Positions 49,201 to 60,403 of a DNA stretch of 64,000 nt are shown in pieces. The position numbers and the translations under genes are program-made. Origin of the DNA: Chaenocephalus aceratus (taxonomy: Eukaryota > Chordata > Actinopteri > Perciformes > Channichthyidae); the NCBI GenBank assembly GCA_023974075.1, contig CM043800.1, forward strand, positions 36,051,959-36,115,958, in the 5' to 3' direction. The notes beneath the pieces are model-generated. The model made no database searches. It was given only the letters and a program-made list of their open reading frames with translations, and was not told the origin of the DNA. Every line of letters starts with the position of its first letter. Within the stretch, counting starts at the first letter, position 1.

Positions 49201-50850
49201 CCCCGGCCTCCTCACTTCTAATCGACCATGCCAACTCCTCTGATTCTGTGTTCTCTTCAGTCCATCAGCTGTAACTTCATCCGCTGTCAGCCATTGGCCC
49301 AGTTACATCTGCATGCCCCTTCATGCTAATGTTCTTGCACTGCTTTGCATTTCATCTCCTCCTTTCAGTCTCTCTGCTGTTTTATGGAGGGCGATTCTGC
49401 TCTCATCTCCCACACTTTGCTCTTGTGCTCAGCTTGGAACTTCATGGTCCCTGTCTGAGGGACTGATGAGCGTAGATTTCTGCCCGTCAGCATGCTGTTT
49501 GGTTCTGGATGCCACAGGTGGAGATAGTTCTGGCTGCAGTCTTGTTGTTGTTGTTTCAGCTCTGGTTCTCTGTCTGTTCGATGGAGAAGGAGGAGTCTCC
49601 TGTTGGGTTAGGTCTTTTGTCTGCTTGGAGGGTCGGATCGTAGCCTTTTCTAACTCAGAGGGGGAGTCCAGGTCTCGGGACGCATTACCTATAGGAAGTC
49701 TAGCACACTGAGGTTAAATAAATCCAACCCTTTCCACCTCGACTCTTTCTAATCATACTATCTGTCTTAATTGTTAAATGCCATCTAAACAACATAATTG
49801 ATGTCTACAAATGATATTACAAAAACTCACTCTAAAAATTGTTTCATCCATTGCTACATATTTACCCAACAACTCTTTCAGGAAACCATTTTCTCCTATA
49901 AATTGAAAGACGTACATGTTTCCAGCATCACATATTCCACACACTACGAAAGAACATCTACATATTTTCTCCTATATTTTAAGCTAGTTTCTATAACAAG
50001 ATTATCATGTGTGACATAATAATCAGATGTCTTGTTTGCTAACCAAGAATATTAAACTTTAAAATCTCTTTTGACCAGTTGAAGTCCTGCTTACTTCATC
50101 CTTAAACTCTTCTTTAATTTGAAACCAAAAAAGGTCTTCCTTCTCCACCATGATCCTATCTCTATATCAAGTCAGACAAACTGATGATTTATCTTCAGAA
50201 ACCATGAGGAATGAAAACACTATTCTCCCTTACTTCAGTTCTAAATCAAATGAGCCAGACAGGAAACCCCCTTTAACCACTTGCTTATTCTATATTGATC
50301 TAAAGTTGTGTTACAAGCAGGTTAGATCTGTAATGAATTAAAATCAATATTTAAAGACGCAATATAAGTTAAATATATTGTTAAGGTAATTACTGTTTTA
50401 TTGTGAAGGCATCTCTGGCGAACAGCGGCCTTTGGCTTTTATTTTGAAAGGCCGTTCCGGAACAGCGACAATCGTTCTAATGCATTAACTATAGTCGTGA
50501 AAGAGACAAGGAGGGGGAAGGCGTGTGGAAGCAAGCAATGAACTGAAAATGCCACCAATCCTCTGCTTTAACGTGATGGCGGCACATTGAAAACCGAAGC
50601 GGGCCTAAGCACCCCTGCCATAACTGACAAGCGTTCAAAAACCCCTCTGCTCATCCCCTTAGGCTACTACTTTTGGTTTCATTCATAACCTAAAAATACA
50701 ATTGTGTGAATAGCTCGCTTCTGTACCATTACATTTACCAACATAAAACAAGGTCTGTATTAATCAACAATGACAACCTACAGACAGCTTATTTATTGAA
50801 ATATACGCAATATATTGACTTCGCTTTTATTTATCTGACTTAATTAACGT
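46290..50850. other. LTR-element interior, no coding domain recognised
   Basis: AT-rich. A block at 48090-48350 is repeated at 48670-48975 (TCTTCAATTCTGGT, GTGTGGAACCCTGG, ATACTATAT, CACACG.GAATAAAAAAT). A C11T20 run is at 48370-48400. No reverse-transcriptase or integrase motif was seen on either strand. Confidence 0.5.
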
Positions 50851-50884
50851 GCTTCCCCCCTTTCAGCCACTAGATGGCAGCAGC

Positions 50885-51185
50885 AGAGCACAAATGAGCT
50901 TCACTGTTCTGAGCGAATGTCTGATTTCCACAGACAATCGCTCACATAGGTTATTCAGGTAAAAATCACACAGATTTATTCCCCGTACAGTTTGTCTAGC
51001 CTAGCTTGATAACGTGCCTCATATGTCGTCCGCAGACTCTCTGCCTACCTTGCGATCAACGTTATGTTTACGTCAGCCTTTCAAATAAATTTTTACAGAC
51101 AAGGGAAACGAGAGCCGGTCTCGTCACAATGTAGGTGACGTTAGCGCTCTCTCCCAAGGATTTAACATATAACAGCCCGCTTTGC
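50885..51185. repeat. Internal direct repeat A1 in LTR element
   Basis: Shares CACAAATGAGCTTCACT, CACACAGATTTATTCCCCGT, CGAGAGCCGGTCTCGTCAC and GACGTTAGCGCTCTCTCCC with 51505-51835. Confidence 0.8.
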
Positions 51186-51504
51186 ACGGCCACTAAAGGC
51201 GCCTGTAATACTGGAGCACTAAAAGCATGCTCGGTGGGGTCTTCTGTGGTGTGTTGAGACCTCAATCTGTTACGGGGCATTGAAAGAACCTGACCTACTC
51301 CCAGTCGTTCACTGATTGTTCCTGTCAGAGATATCAGCTTAACTTTGCACCTCTCCCCCCTGCTGTCTTCCTCTTCCTGTCCTGTTTGTTCCTGCTGAAA
51401 GGTGTCCCGACAGCTGTCTTTATGACCCTGGCCTCCTGCTCCATTGTAAAACCCCTCAGTTTTATGACCTGCTGTTTCCCTATCTCTTTTATGGCCAGCC
51501 GACC

Positions 51505-51835
51505 ACAAATGAGCTTCACTCTTCTGAGTGCTTTGGTCACACAAGTATTTAGGTAAAAAATCACACAGATTTATTCCCCGTACATTTTGTCCGGCTTTAT
51601 AATGTGGTGTTTATTTCAACAGGCAGACCAAACCATGGACGGTGCTTCAACACCCATAAGGGATGTGACCGTCCCATGGAGCTTAAACGCCCAGGTTTCA
51701 GCGAGCCCTTTACCACACGTTTGCTTTTCAAATCAATGTTTACAGACAAGGGGAACCGAGAGCCGGTCTCGTCACAATGTCGGTGACGTTAGCGCTCTCT
51801 CCCCAGGATTAACAGATAAAAGTCCCGCTTGACCT
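51505..51835. repeat. Internal direct repeat A2 in LTR element
   Basis: Second copy of 50885-51185, with about 80 bp of additional sequence in the middle. Confidence 0.8.
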
Positions 51836-51887
51836 TTCGCTTATTTGGCCTTGGACTCTTATTTACCTCCAGTTATAAACGGCGGAT

Positions 51888-52135
51888 CGATCTGAAATAT
51901 CGATCTTTCAGGTTCCGTCGTGTCAGAGTCACACCTACGAACTGCACCGCTCCTACGTCACTTCAGAAATAAACTTCCTGAGATCCACGCTAACTGTTTT
52001 ATTTCAAACGGGGCTCGATCTGAAAATATCGCGCTTCCAGGTTCCGTCGTGCAAGGATTTCACCTTACAACCCACGAACTGCACCGTCTCCGCGCCACTT
52101 CAGGACTAAAATACCTGAGATCCACGCCCACTTCT
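51888..52135. repeat. Tandem pair near the 5' LTR
   Basis: Two units of about 120 bp (51888-51995 and 52010-52135) share ATCTGAAA-ATATCG, CAGGTTCCGTCGTG, ACGAACTGCACCG and CTGAGATCCACGC. Confidence 0.75.
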
Positions 52136-52358
52136 GTATATCTCGTCTCGCAGGACCCTCTGTACCTTGCGATCAACGTTCACGTGTTTTATATAACTTT
52201 CCTAACATGGTTAAAAATATGCATTGTATACTCCATTCAAACTTCAAAAAACTCTGAAACGCCTACAGACAATCCTACAGGGCCCTGCTATTGTCCGAGG
52301 CGTCTAAAGCGTTGTTCTCGACCCAGTGTGGTCCTCTGATCCTTCCACAGCCCTGTTA

Positions 52359-52376
52359 TCTGCGTCGAAGTCACCA
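52359..52376 (-). promoter_or_regulatory. Candidate primer-binding site
   Basis: Two bases after the 5' LTR the minus strand reads TGGTGACTTCGACGCAG. It begins with TGG, as a tRNA-primed site should. The tRNA species was not determined. Confidence 0.55.
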
Positions 52377-52378
52377 TT

Positions 52379-53027
52379 TGTTAAGAGATTTAAATGTTAA
52401 CTAGGCCGCTTTCCAAATCTCCCGCGTCCTTAAAACAAGCTGTTATCTTACATGAAGGAATCCAGAGCATACAATTAACCGTTTAACAATAATCTACTTT
52501 AATGGTAATATACAATGCAATACAATCAAATACATTACCATACACAACCATATCGTATCATATGAATAATGTCAGGAGTTTGGCCTACCTCCTGGCTCCT
52601 GCCCACAGGCCGCCAGACCTCCAGTCCCAGCGACGCGAGAAGAGAGAGGCAGAACACAGCGGGGTTCCTGTCTATATACCTCGCTGACCCAAGGAGGAGT
52701 TATCTGCGCCTCCCTTCCAGACCAGTGATTGGCTGCCCAAATTAGTATCAACAGCTCACATCTTAAGTCCCCAATCCCAGTGGCTTCAGCTTCCTTATCA
52801 CAGGGATCTGAGATGACTGTATGTCAACTCCACACCTTCCCCCTCTTCCTTTGTCCTCACAAAACCAAATGTTCACAGGCCCCTACATTCCAGAGACCAC
52901 AGTGGGGTCTTGCTTCACCTCCCTTTGTCCTCAAAAAGCCACATGTTAGCAGGCCCCAATCCAGCTCACAGTTTCTACATAAAAACATTTTCCCTTTTAA
53001 GCTTCACAGTACAAATATTTCCTTACA
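52379..53027 (-). repeat. 5' LTR (minus-strand element)
   Basis: Plus strand starts TGTTAAGAGATTT and ends ATATTTCCTTACA. Pairs with 44713-45362. Confidence 0.88.
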
Positions 53028-53041
53028 AGTCCCTGCAAGGT

Positions 53042-54166
53042 ACCGTGGTAAATTTGGTTTTATATTGGACGTTGGATATTCGACACATTCGAAAAATCTA
53101 TTTAACACTGGCTTCGATGGACGATTTTTGTCAAACCAACTTCGATGTGTTAATACAAGGCCCGCCTATATAACACAAAGCTTTTTTCAAAAAACCCACC
53201 TTTTGATTTTATACTATTTTTTTAATGTTAAAAAATGCTATAAATCTATTATGCGGCTTGACATTTTCACCTACCCATGTCAAAACACATCTGATGAACT
53301 CAGCTAACTGCCCTACACTTAACACAAAGCTTTTTTTTTCAAAAAACCCACCTTTTGATTTTATACTATTTTTTTAATTATACTATTCTTTAAATGACTT
53401 ACAATAGCTAAATATACTGTACATCTTCACATAAAACAACCAAAGGTTGACACAGGCAATAGTAATGAAAGTTACTTTTTTAATTATTATTTAAGCATTT
53501 TCAAGGATATGCCAACAGAAAGGCACCTCAGGACGACAATAATTTGGATATTACTAAATCGCTTCCATATAATATAAGGACTTCAGAAATAGTAGGCAAG
53601 AGGATATTTTTAACTGACAGTTGAAAACACTGTATATGTCCTATATTGCAACATGGTCAAAAAGACAAAAACAAAGAACTGTTATCAATTTTGATGATGA
53701 GGAACATTTTAACAATCAGAGTGTTTGCTTTTTCTCATGCAGAAGGGTACTTTTCTTTGTTCATCGGATGTTATGACATGTGTAGGTGAAAAGGCCAAGC
53801 CGCATAATAGATTTATAGCATTTTTTAACATTAAAAAAATAGTATAAAATTAAAAGGTGGGTTTTTTGAAAAAAAAAGCTTTGTGTTAAGTGTAGGGCAG
53901 TTAGCTGAGTTCATCAGATGTGTTTTGACATGTGTAGGTGAAAAGGCCAAGCCGCATAATAGATTTATAGCATTTTTTAACATTAAAAAAATAGTATAAA
54001 ATCAAAAGGTGGGTTTTTTGAAAAAAGCTTTGTGTTATATAGGTGGGCCTTGTATTAACACATCGAAGTTGGTTTGACAAAAAATCGCCCATCGAAGCCA
54101 GTGTTAAATAGATTTTTCGAATGTGTCGAATATCCAACGTCCAATTAAAACCAAATTTACCACGGT
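53042..54166. mobile_element. Fold-back element, 9-bp TSD CTGCAAGGT
   Basis: TSD copies at 53033-53041 and 54167-54175. Perfect start ACCGTGGTAAATTTGGTTTT and its inverse, with arms of roughly 290 bp. A 9-bp duplication with long inverted repeats fits a Mutator-like (MULE) non-autonomous element. It landed exactly on the exon 1/intron 1 junction of the Harbinger gene. A partial inner copy of the arm is repeated at 53755-53900. Confidence 0.8.
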
Positions 54167-55499
54167 CTGCAAGGTACGCTCACTTCTAACAAAGAAGTCT
54201 ATTTATCCTTACATTAATGTTCGACAACCCATGCTTTTATGGAGCCCCGAAGAGCTACATAGCTAGTCTATTGTTTGCTAACACCATGTGCCATTGTTTA
54301 CGTTCAGTTTTTCTTTTCTATAGTTGTTGTTGCTGTTTAGTATTGTGCTGCAGTAGTTTGTGGAATTAACAAGTCATTTTGCTGTTCTAGATGATTACAT
54401 TGGACTCGTGAGGAGGAACATTCCCGAACAACGGGTGATGGCAGTGTTCCGTCCACATCGTCATCGAATCCAGAACGGACCCCAGCCGAAGAATCGACAC
54501 CAACTCAACCACCAACACCGAGTGCCATCACGACACCGCAGCGTGTGGTTCTAGGTAAGAAATAGAAATGGCAAAACGACTGGAATTGTGTTTTTGTTTT
54601 TTTAAACCTTGGATCATCCATCAACAGTAATTAAAATAAGCTATACCACTGTGTGGAAATGCTCTGTTACAAGTAAAGTCTTAGCTAGTAAGCAGCTAGT
54701 ACAGTTGTGTGTGACATCCAATCATATACATATATTTATATTCATTATCAACAGGCTGGACATAATGTAATTCACTTTCACAATCATTGTAAACATCTAG
54801 GGCCAGAACTTTCTTTAGTTCACCTTACTGTTGTTCTGTTTATACATGTTATTATTATATCCTTGTGTGACCTGTACCTGTCCTGTGTTTTTTCCTTATT
54901 GCTAATTATTATCTTATTGTCACCCAGGAAAGAGGAAACGAGGAGGAGAGGATCGGGCCCAGCAGGAACGGCACCGTGAACAGCACATGGCCCAGCTGGA
55001 ACGGCACCTGGACTGGGCCAAAGCGTCTGCTGAGCGGAGATGGGAGTTGTATGCGGCCTTGAGAAGGGAGGAGGCCGTCTTGAGAAGGGAGGAGGCAAGG
55101 GAGGAGGCCGCCTTGAGAAGGGAGGAGGCAAGGGAGGAGGCCGCCTTGAGAAGGGAGGAGGCCGCTCAAACAGAGACCTTCAACCTAGCCTTCCTACGCA
55201 CTCTTGGCGAGGTGCTAGGGGGACTGGGCAGCCGACGTGGCCCGTCTCCTCCTCGTCCAACTTAAAATAACCTTAATAGTTATTGTACATTTATATTTTT
55301 TTCTAGTTAATTTTTCAATTTGTACTTTCTTGTTTATTTATGTTCTTTAAAATGTTCATTTTTTTTACAATGCCATGTATGTTTATGCTGGCTGCAATAC
55401 AGTTTTTAATTTTAATTTGTATTGTTTAATGGCATGCCTTTTTGATACACCAATTTTTTTTTTTGTATACTGCCATCAATAAAGTACTTATTTGACTTC

Positions 55500-56210
55500 T
55501 CTTATCTCTTGTTGATAATTAATTGCACCCAACAGAAAAAAATCAGATTCACATAATCTTGATTTAGAGAAGATGTAAACATAGATGAATTTATAAAGCA
55601 ATAACAAACACCATCAGTTAGGAAAAAGCCCCTTACTTTTAAGAGATTTAAAGCAAGAAATTGAGTTTGCTAGCTTGAGGTCCTCCTCTAAAACATTATT
55701 ACATGTTTATTTTGTAATAGTATTAAGAATACATGATAAATACATAATGCATGTAGAAATTGCTCAATTGTAATACCCTCGTTCTACTAGACTCAAACAC
55801 ATTCCTTATATATTTCAAAGACGAGAGAACAAAAGAAACCTATAACCCATTCAAGCAAGCTTTTAACATGTCTAGAAGAAAGATTGAGGTTATATTTAAT
55901 ATATGGGATACTTTAGCCTCCATCCATGTTTACAATTGTCCTCACTATTTTACACTTGCTATGAATATAGTTTTGCTGTGTTTTACACTTTAGTATTTAT
56001 GTTTATAGTTAGCTTTGCTATTTGCTTAATTGATTAGAAAGATTTTTTTTCATGATCTGATATTTCCTCAAATGTTCTTATTATGGGGCAGTACTTACTG
56101 GTGCTTGAATTTCAAATATTCAATTCAGATAATATTTGTTTAAAACATTTGACAAACACATGTATATGAAAAAAAAAAGGATGTATTTATGTTAATACAA
56201 TACAATGCAT
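55500..56210. other. Harbinger internal spacer, nothing recognised
   Basis: AT-rich sequence between the two convergent Harbinger genes. No conserved frame. Confidence 0.35.
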
Positions 56211-56212
56211 AT

Positions 56213-56520
56213 TTAGATATTCAGGTAGCGCATCAAACCCTCTCTGATGTCAGTGCCCTCCTCCTCTGCCCCACGAGCCACTGCTACCCCAGGCTCTGCT
56301 GCTGGTGGTGCATTCCACCCACCATCATAGTCCTCTCCATGACTCTCGCAGAGGTTATGCCGAGCACAGCATGTCAGCACCATGGATTTCACAAGTTTCA
56401 CATCACAGTCATTTCTTTTCATGAGGCAACGCCACCTTCCCTTCAGTCTACCAAATGCGTTTTCAACCACTACCCGTGCGCTGGGATCCGAAAGTGGCGC
56501 ATAGCCTGCATTTCAACATC
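56213..56520 (-). pseudogene. PIF/Harbinger transposase, last exon only
   Basis: The minus strand reads [59 protein letters not shown] and ends RYLNI plus stop. This is the C-terminal part of a DDE_Tnp_4-type transposase, including the glutamate of the catalytic triad (VVENAFG). An acceptor-like AATGCAG precedes it. The upstream exon(s) with the two aspartates are missing, so the element is truncated on the right. Confidence 0.75.
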
Positions 56521-57093
56521 AACGAAAGTGCTCGATATATGCTGTATTGAACCAAACTAAGACAAACTAACTATCACTATAACATGATGATGGTGATAAA
56601 GAATACATCTAACGTTCCGTCATTATAATAAAAAAACAGAGCATTAAACAAACCATCATGCTCTTACTTTGAAATCATGCGGAAATGTCGTCATCAGCGG
56701 GCAATCACGTGGTTTCCGAAAATAACCGAGTGACACGAGTAGATTTTAGCCGAGACCGGCGGAAAATATGTCTCAAAATTCCGTGTGTGTAAAAAGACGA
56801 TCCACAAGCAGAGATTTGAGATCCACAAGCGCATTTTTGGTTGACATACAAAATGGATTCACAAATGCCTGATCGAAAGTTGTAAATGTTAAAGAGATGT
56901 TCACAGATCTTTTTTTTATCTGTGAAAATATTTAGCGTATTTGCAGATCCGTTTACACTTGCAAATTTATTTGTGAGTTTGCAAATCTTTTAAATGCATT
57001 TGTGGATGGTGTTTTACAATTACAAATCACATATTTACACACAAATTATTTTTATGTTCACACAAATAATTATGAGACATATCTATGCCCATA

Positions 57094-58120
57094 TAAAACA
57101 GACTACTTTGATGTCTTCTGATTATTGTTTTGGAAACTATCGCGAAACAGAACATGCTATGATTGCATTGAGTTGAGGAAACCGAGAGTCTGCAGCAATG
57201 CAAATGCGCGTCTATTTTCTACTAGTGCAATGTTTCACTTCCCTTTTGGCTGCAGGCCTTTTCGGGGAAACATGCTTACAGATATACAGTAGCACCTTAT
57301 CATTTTAACACACAGCAACTTTTATTGACATTTACTGTCAATCTTTTCCTGAATTACCCTTATCATCGATTGCGGGAATTATTGGCACATTTCTTAAAAA
57401 GCTAGTTTACGCATGTCTGTTGGAGGCAGACTTACAGTAAGTACATAAAGATATCCATTAACCTTGCAGGTAGATCTTAAGGTATCAAATTACATTTCTT
57501 CCGTGGTTCAAGTGGAACTGGAGAACTAGCTACATCTTGTTTTCGTTGATGGCTTTTTGGATTGTTGTGGCTTCACACCTCCCCTATGTGGCATTATAAA
57601 GTTAAACTTTATCTTCATGAAATTAAACTACAATGATTAATCTCTATATTGATCTTTCAATTAGTCCTTTGGACCAACACATATCATTAATCTTTCCGCC
57701 ATAACAATGTCATTATAGTTCACAAATGACAGATTAAAGAGAATCAATGCAAAATAAATATAAATAGATGTGATCACTGAGTATGCATAGGGAGTCCAAC
57801 ATGGCACCACACCCGTATCAAACATTATGCTAAAGCTAACACCAGAGTAGCACATGGTACATTTCCATTCATCTATGGCACTTTTAATTAACTGTACAAA
57901 GCTATTGTTATGATTGCGAGCTAGCGAGCCAACATTGTGCAGTCTGACCTCAGTCACGGCAATAACTGTCACAAACGGGTTGATCATTAACCCCGGCTAA
58001 AGTGCTTTGGAGAAGCTAACTCAAGGCAAATGAGTCCTCCAAAAAAGAGAAAGACTGAGAGCGAAGTGAAGGTTTCTCATGTTAGCTGCTTCCAGTGAGA
58101 CCCCCCCCCACATTATCCAT
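57094..58120. other. Downstream of gene 4, no gene recognised
   Basis: Likely gene 4 3' UTR and flank. A minus-strand AATAAA is at 57326-57321. Nothing else is supported. Confidence 0.35.
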
Positions 58121-58121
58121 T

Positions 58122-58358
58122 TCATCCAGTGTGGTCAGTTCTTGCGGACTTGAGCGTAGATTTCTGTGATTTCAGGCTGAGGAGCCGGCCTCTTGTTGTG
58201 CTGTAGGTGAGCATCGTAGGTTGGGAGAGGGACGCAGCAGCACGAGGATTGTTGTTCACTCTGACCTCAGCGTAGTCTGACGGTTTATTCTGGTCTCCCA
58301 TCTGGACTGTTTCCCCGTTATTCTTTTTGGTAAAATGGACATCTGCGTAGTGCATCTC
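58122..58358 (-). pseudogene. Gene 4 cytoplasmic tail exon, ITIM-like, 2-nt insertion
   Basis: After acceptor TTCCTAG it reads EMHYADVHFTKKNNGETVQ and DQNKPSDYAEVRVNNNPRA. An extra CT in CCCTCTCCCAACC then moves the frame, giving a stop at 58122. The other frame would continue LPTYDAHLQHNKRPAPQP and TEIYAQVRKN, stopping at 58135. So one further tyrosine motif is lost in the sequence as given. Confidence 0.75.
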
Positions 58359-58859
58359 CTAGGAAAAAGAAAAAGAAAGGAAATGAATGTAAGATTACAT
58401 TTACAGTTACATTGGATTGAATCATACCTCAGTGGTAGGCGTCAGCATGTTATCGTCAATAATAAACTCTCTCCAGCTCTAGACTTAAAGAGCAACTTGC
58501 AGGTTGTTTTTTTACTCGATTTATGCTTAACCTTGCCTGAAAATTAGAATTAAAAAAGTTAATGCAGGATTTGATATGTTTTACGAGACTTAAGGGCAGG
58601 AATTCAGAGGGGAAAGGAGACGTTTTGAGCTCTGCTACTAAAAACTGCTATTTTCAAACACCATATACGTCAAACGCGTCATATTACGTCACACGGGTGA
58701 GCAACTTTCTCGGACTCCTTCTCTGCCCAATCCGCGGTAGTAGTTTGTAGTTGGTTTGAGTGGTTGTGATTTAGTGAGCTGGTATTTTCCCAGCCTCCCT
58801 GCAGCACATACTCTCCACAGCTGAGGCCTATCAAACAAAACGTTTATCAGGAAACCGTA

Positions 58860-58950
58860 TTATCTCTCTCCCCCCTTTGCTGCTCTCTCTCTCTCCCCCA
58901 TTCGTTCCACTCTCTCTCCCCCCCTTAGCTCCTCTCTCTCTCTCTCCCCT
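58860..58950. repeat. CT-rich low-complexity tract
   Basis: Alternating CTCTCT and CCCCC runs within the TTAA element. Confidence 0.8.
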
Positions 58951-58969
58951 CCGGTACACAGCACCGTAA

Positions 58970-60403
58970 CGGCCCGTCCACACGGCGGCGTGTGTTGAAG
59001 CTTCAACGCTTCTGCCCATTCCCTTTGAATGGGGTGACGTCACGCTTTGCCGAACTGCATTGTGGTTCCGTCGCTTCGCTTTGCTCGCTTCAAAAGTAGA
59101 GCAATGTTCTAATTTTGAAGCTCCGACGGAAGCGTCAGCCAATCAAATCATATGCCAGTACAAGCTCTAGCCCAGTGGTTCTCAAATGGGGGTACGCGGA
59201 CCCCTAGGGGTACGTTGGAGTACTGCAGGGGGTACGTGAGATTTATTTTATGATAATGAAAAAAACAAACATAATTAATGCATTCAAACAAACTACTAAT
59301 AGCAGATGAACTACTTTATTCAAAGGTGTACAGTAATTCTGAATAATAAAATGGGGAAAGTAAACGGGGTGCTCTCTTTTCCTCTCCCTCTCCTGACAGC
59401 CCGTCAGTCTCGTGCAGCTCGCTGAACCTGTGACCTGACAGTAAAGAATAGCCTACACATATTTATAACTAGTTTAGCTAGTTCCAGAGTAGATACACAA
59501 GCTAAGTTGTTTAATTTTACTCCACTCAACGGTCCTTCACAGCAGCAGCGGAGCTGTGATCATGCAGAGCTGCGTGTTCTCCGTCAGCAGCAGCTGATCT
59601 GATCTCTCTCTCGCGTCCAGTTATACTTCACTCGTGTTTATGTCCAAATATATCAGATCTAGCTAGTTCTAGCTAATTATATGACTGCCTGCTTATCAAA
59701 GGACCTAAACAATAAGCGTTACTTGGCAACGGCGTGTGGCCGCAAAGTATAGCGCAGCATTATGCATATGTTTATAGGAGGGGTCAAAATCCCATGCTCA
59801 TATATTTTCTCTCTTCATTCCCCACGCCCCAAAATAAATAAATAAATAAATATACCAATTTTAGGAAAAGTAACAAAGTTTGAGCAGTGTGGGTTTTATA
59901 TTAACAGAGTTACACATATTTCAAGACGCGAAGTGTAATAACTGCAGTTTGCCTCCCTGTCAGAATGACAAAGGTCCTCAGTGAAGCACAAGCCCATGTT
60001 TCTCACTACATTGTGCAACTTATTAAAAAGATCAGTTCAATGCAACTAATGTCGTCTCAGTGTTATTGCATGATGTTAAAATAGTTTTTCCATGAATTTA
60101 GTGATGGATTGTTTCTCAGTTACAAGGTTGTTGTTTTAATAAATCAGACACTGATGGTGCAAGGCTGTACTGTACCTCTTTATATAGGCTTTTTGTCCCT
60201 AACAAATTGTTGTTAGGTTTTTGCGCTGATCAGGGGGTACTTGGCTGCATTTTTTATTGAAAAAAGTTTGAGAACCACTGCTCTAGCCTATCAAACCGCG
60301 TCCTTGTGTATCCGGGGTGGGAGATTCATGTGATTGGTTGTTGGTCAAGTTTCAGAAACGCCCACCGGCAAGCTTCAACACACGCCGCCGTGTGGACGCT
60401 GCC
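58970..60403. mobile_element. Harbinger-type MITE, TSD TAA
   Basis: TAA at 58967-58969 and 60404-60406. Inverted ends share GTCCACACGGCGGCGTG and TGTTGAAGCTT. GC-rich arms; no coding. Split by the hAT at 59173. Confidence 0.8.
59173..60280. mobile_element. hAT non-autonomous element, TSD CTCTAGCC
   Basis: TSD at 59165-59172 and 60281-60288. Ends CAGTGGTTCTCAAA and inverse, followed by GGGGGTAC blocks at both sides. 1.1 kb with no transposase frame. Confidence 0.88.

Larger units (their letters stand above)
44713..53027 (-). mobile_element. LTR retrotransposon, 8.3 kb, TSD AGTC
   Basis: LTRs of about 650 bp at 44713-45362 and 52379-53027 start TG and end CA. The TSD AGTC lies at 44709-44712 and 53028-53031. 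The primer-binding-like site next to 52379 and the purine tract next to 45362 show minus orientation. No gag, protease, reverse transcriptase or integrase was recognised in about 7 kb of interior, so it looks like a large non-autonomous derivative. The interior holds a LIM-gene fragment (45490-45945), a 60-bp minisatellite and several internal duplications. It interrupts the Harbinger exon 1. Confidence 0.85.
44564..55265 (+). pseudogene. Harbinger SANT/Myb-like gene, split by two insertions
   Basis: Exon 1 runs 44564-44712 and resumes at 53032-53040, interrupted by the LTR element. Exon 2 is 54391-54554; exon 3 is 54928-55265 (TAA). Exon 1 begins MATFFKKSTPCSTEEVTTFL, the SANT-like start of the accessory protein of PIF/Harbinger transposons, but then jumps to SATALLES; the rest of the SANT domain seems deleted. 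Exon 2 has a frame shift before EEEHSRTTGDGSVPS. Exon 3 encodes KRKRGGEDRAQQER and a coiled-coil of tandem LRREEAREEAA units. Poly(A) signal AATAAA is near 55480. This protein normally helps bring the transposase to DNA; here it is dead. Identity is from motif memory. Confidence 0.65.
43601..57091. mobile_element. Inverted-repeat element (TA TSD) split by nested insertions
   Basis: 43601-43786 recurs inverted at 56912-57091: TGGGCATAGATATG, CTCATAATTATTTGTGTG, ACACCATCCACAAATGC, TTAAAAGATTTGCAAACTC. Both outer ends are flanked by TA (43599-43600, 57092-57093). The right half keeps about 150 bp more of interior. The simplest reading is one MITE of roughly 0.5 kb with a TA target, later split by LINE and Harbinger-derived DNA. 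Confidence 0.65.

Noticed and set aside
49313..49711. 132-codon plus-strand frame in LTR interior
   Set aside because: Antisense to the element, no recognisable domain, Ser/Leu/Val-rich without structure.
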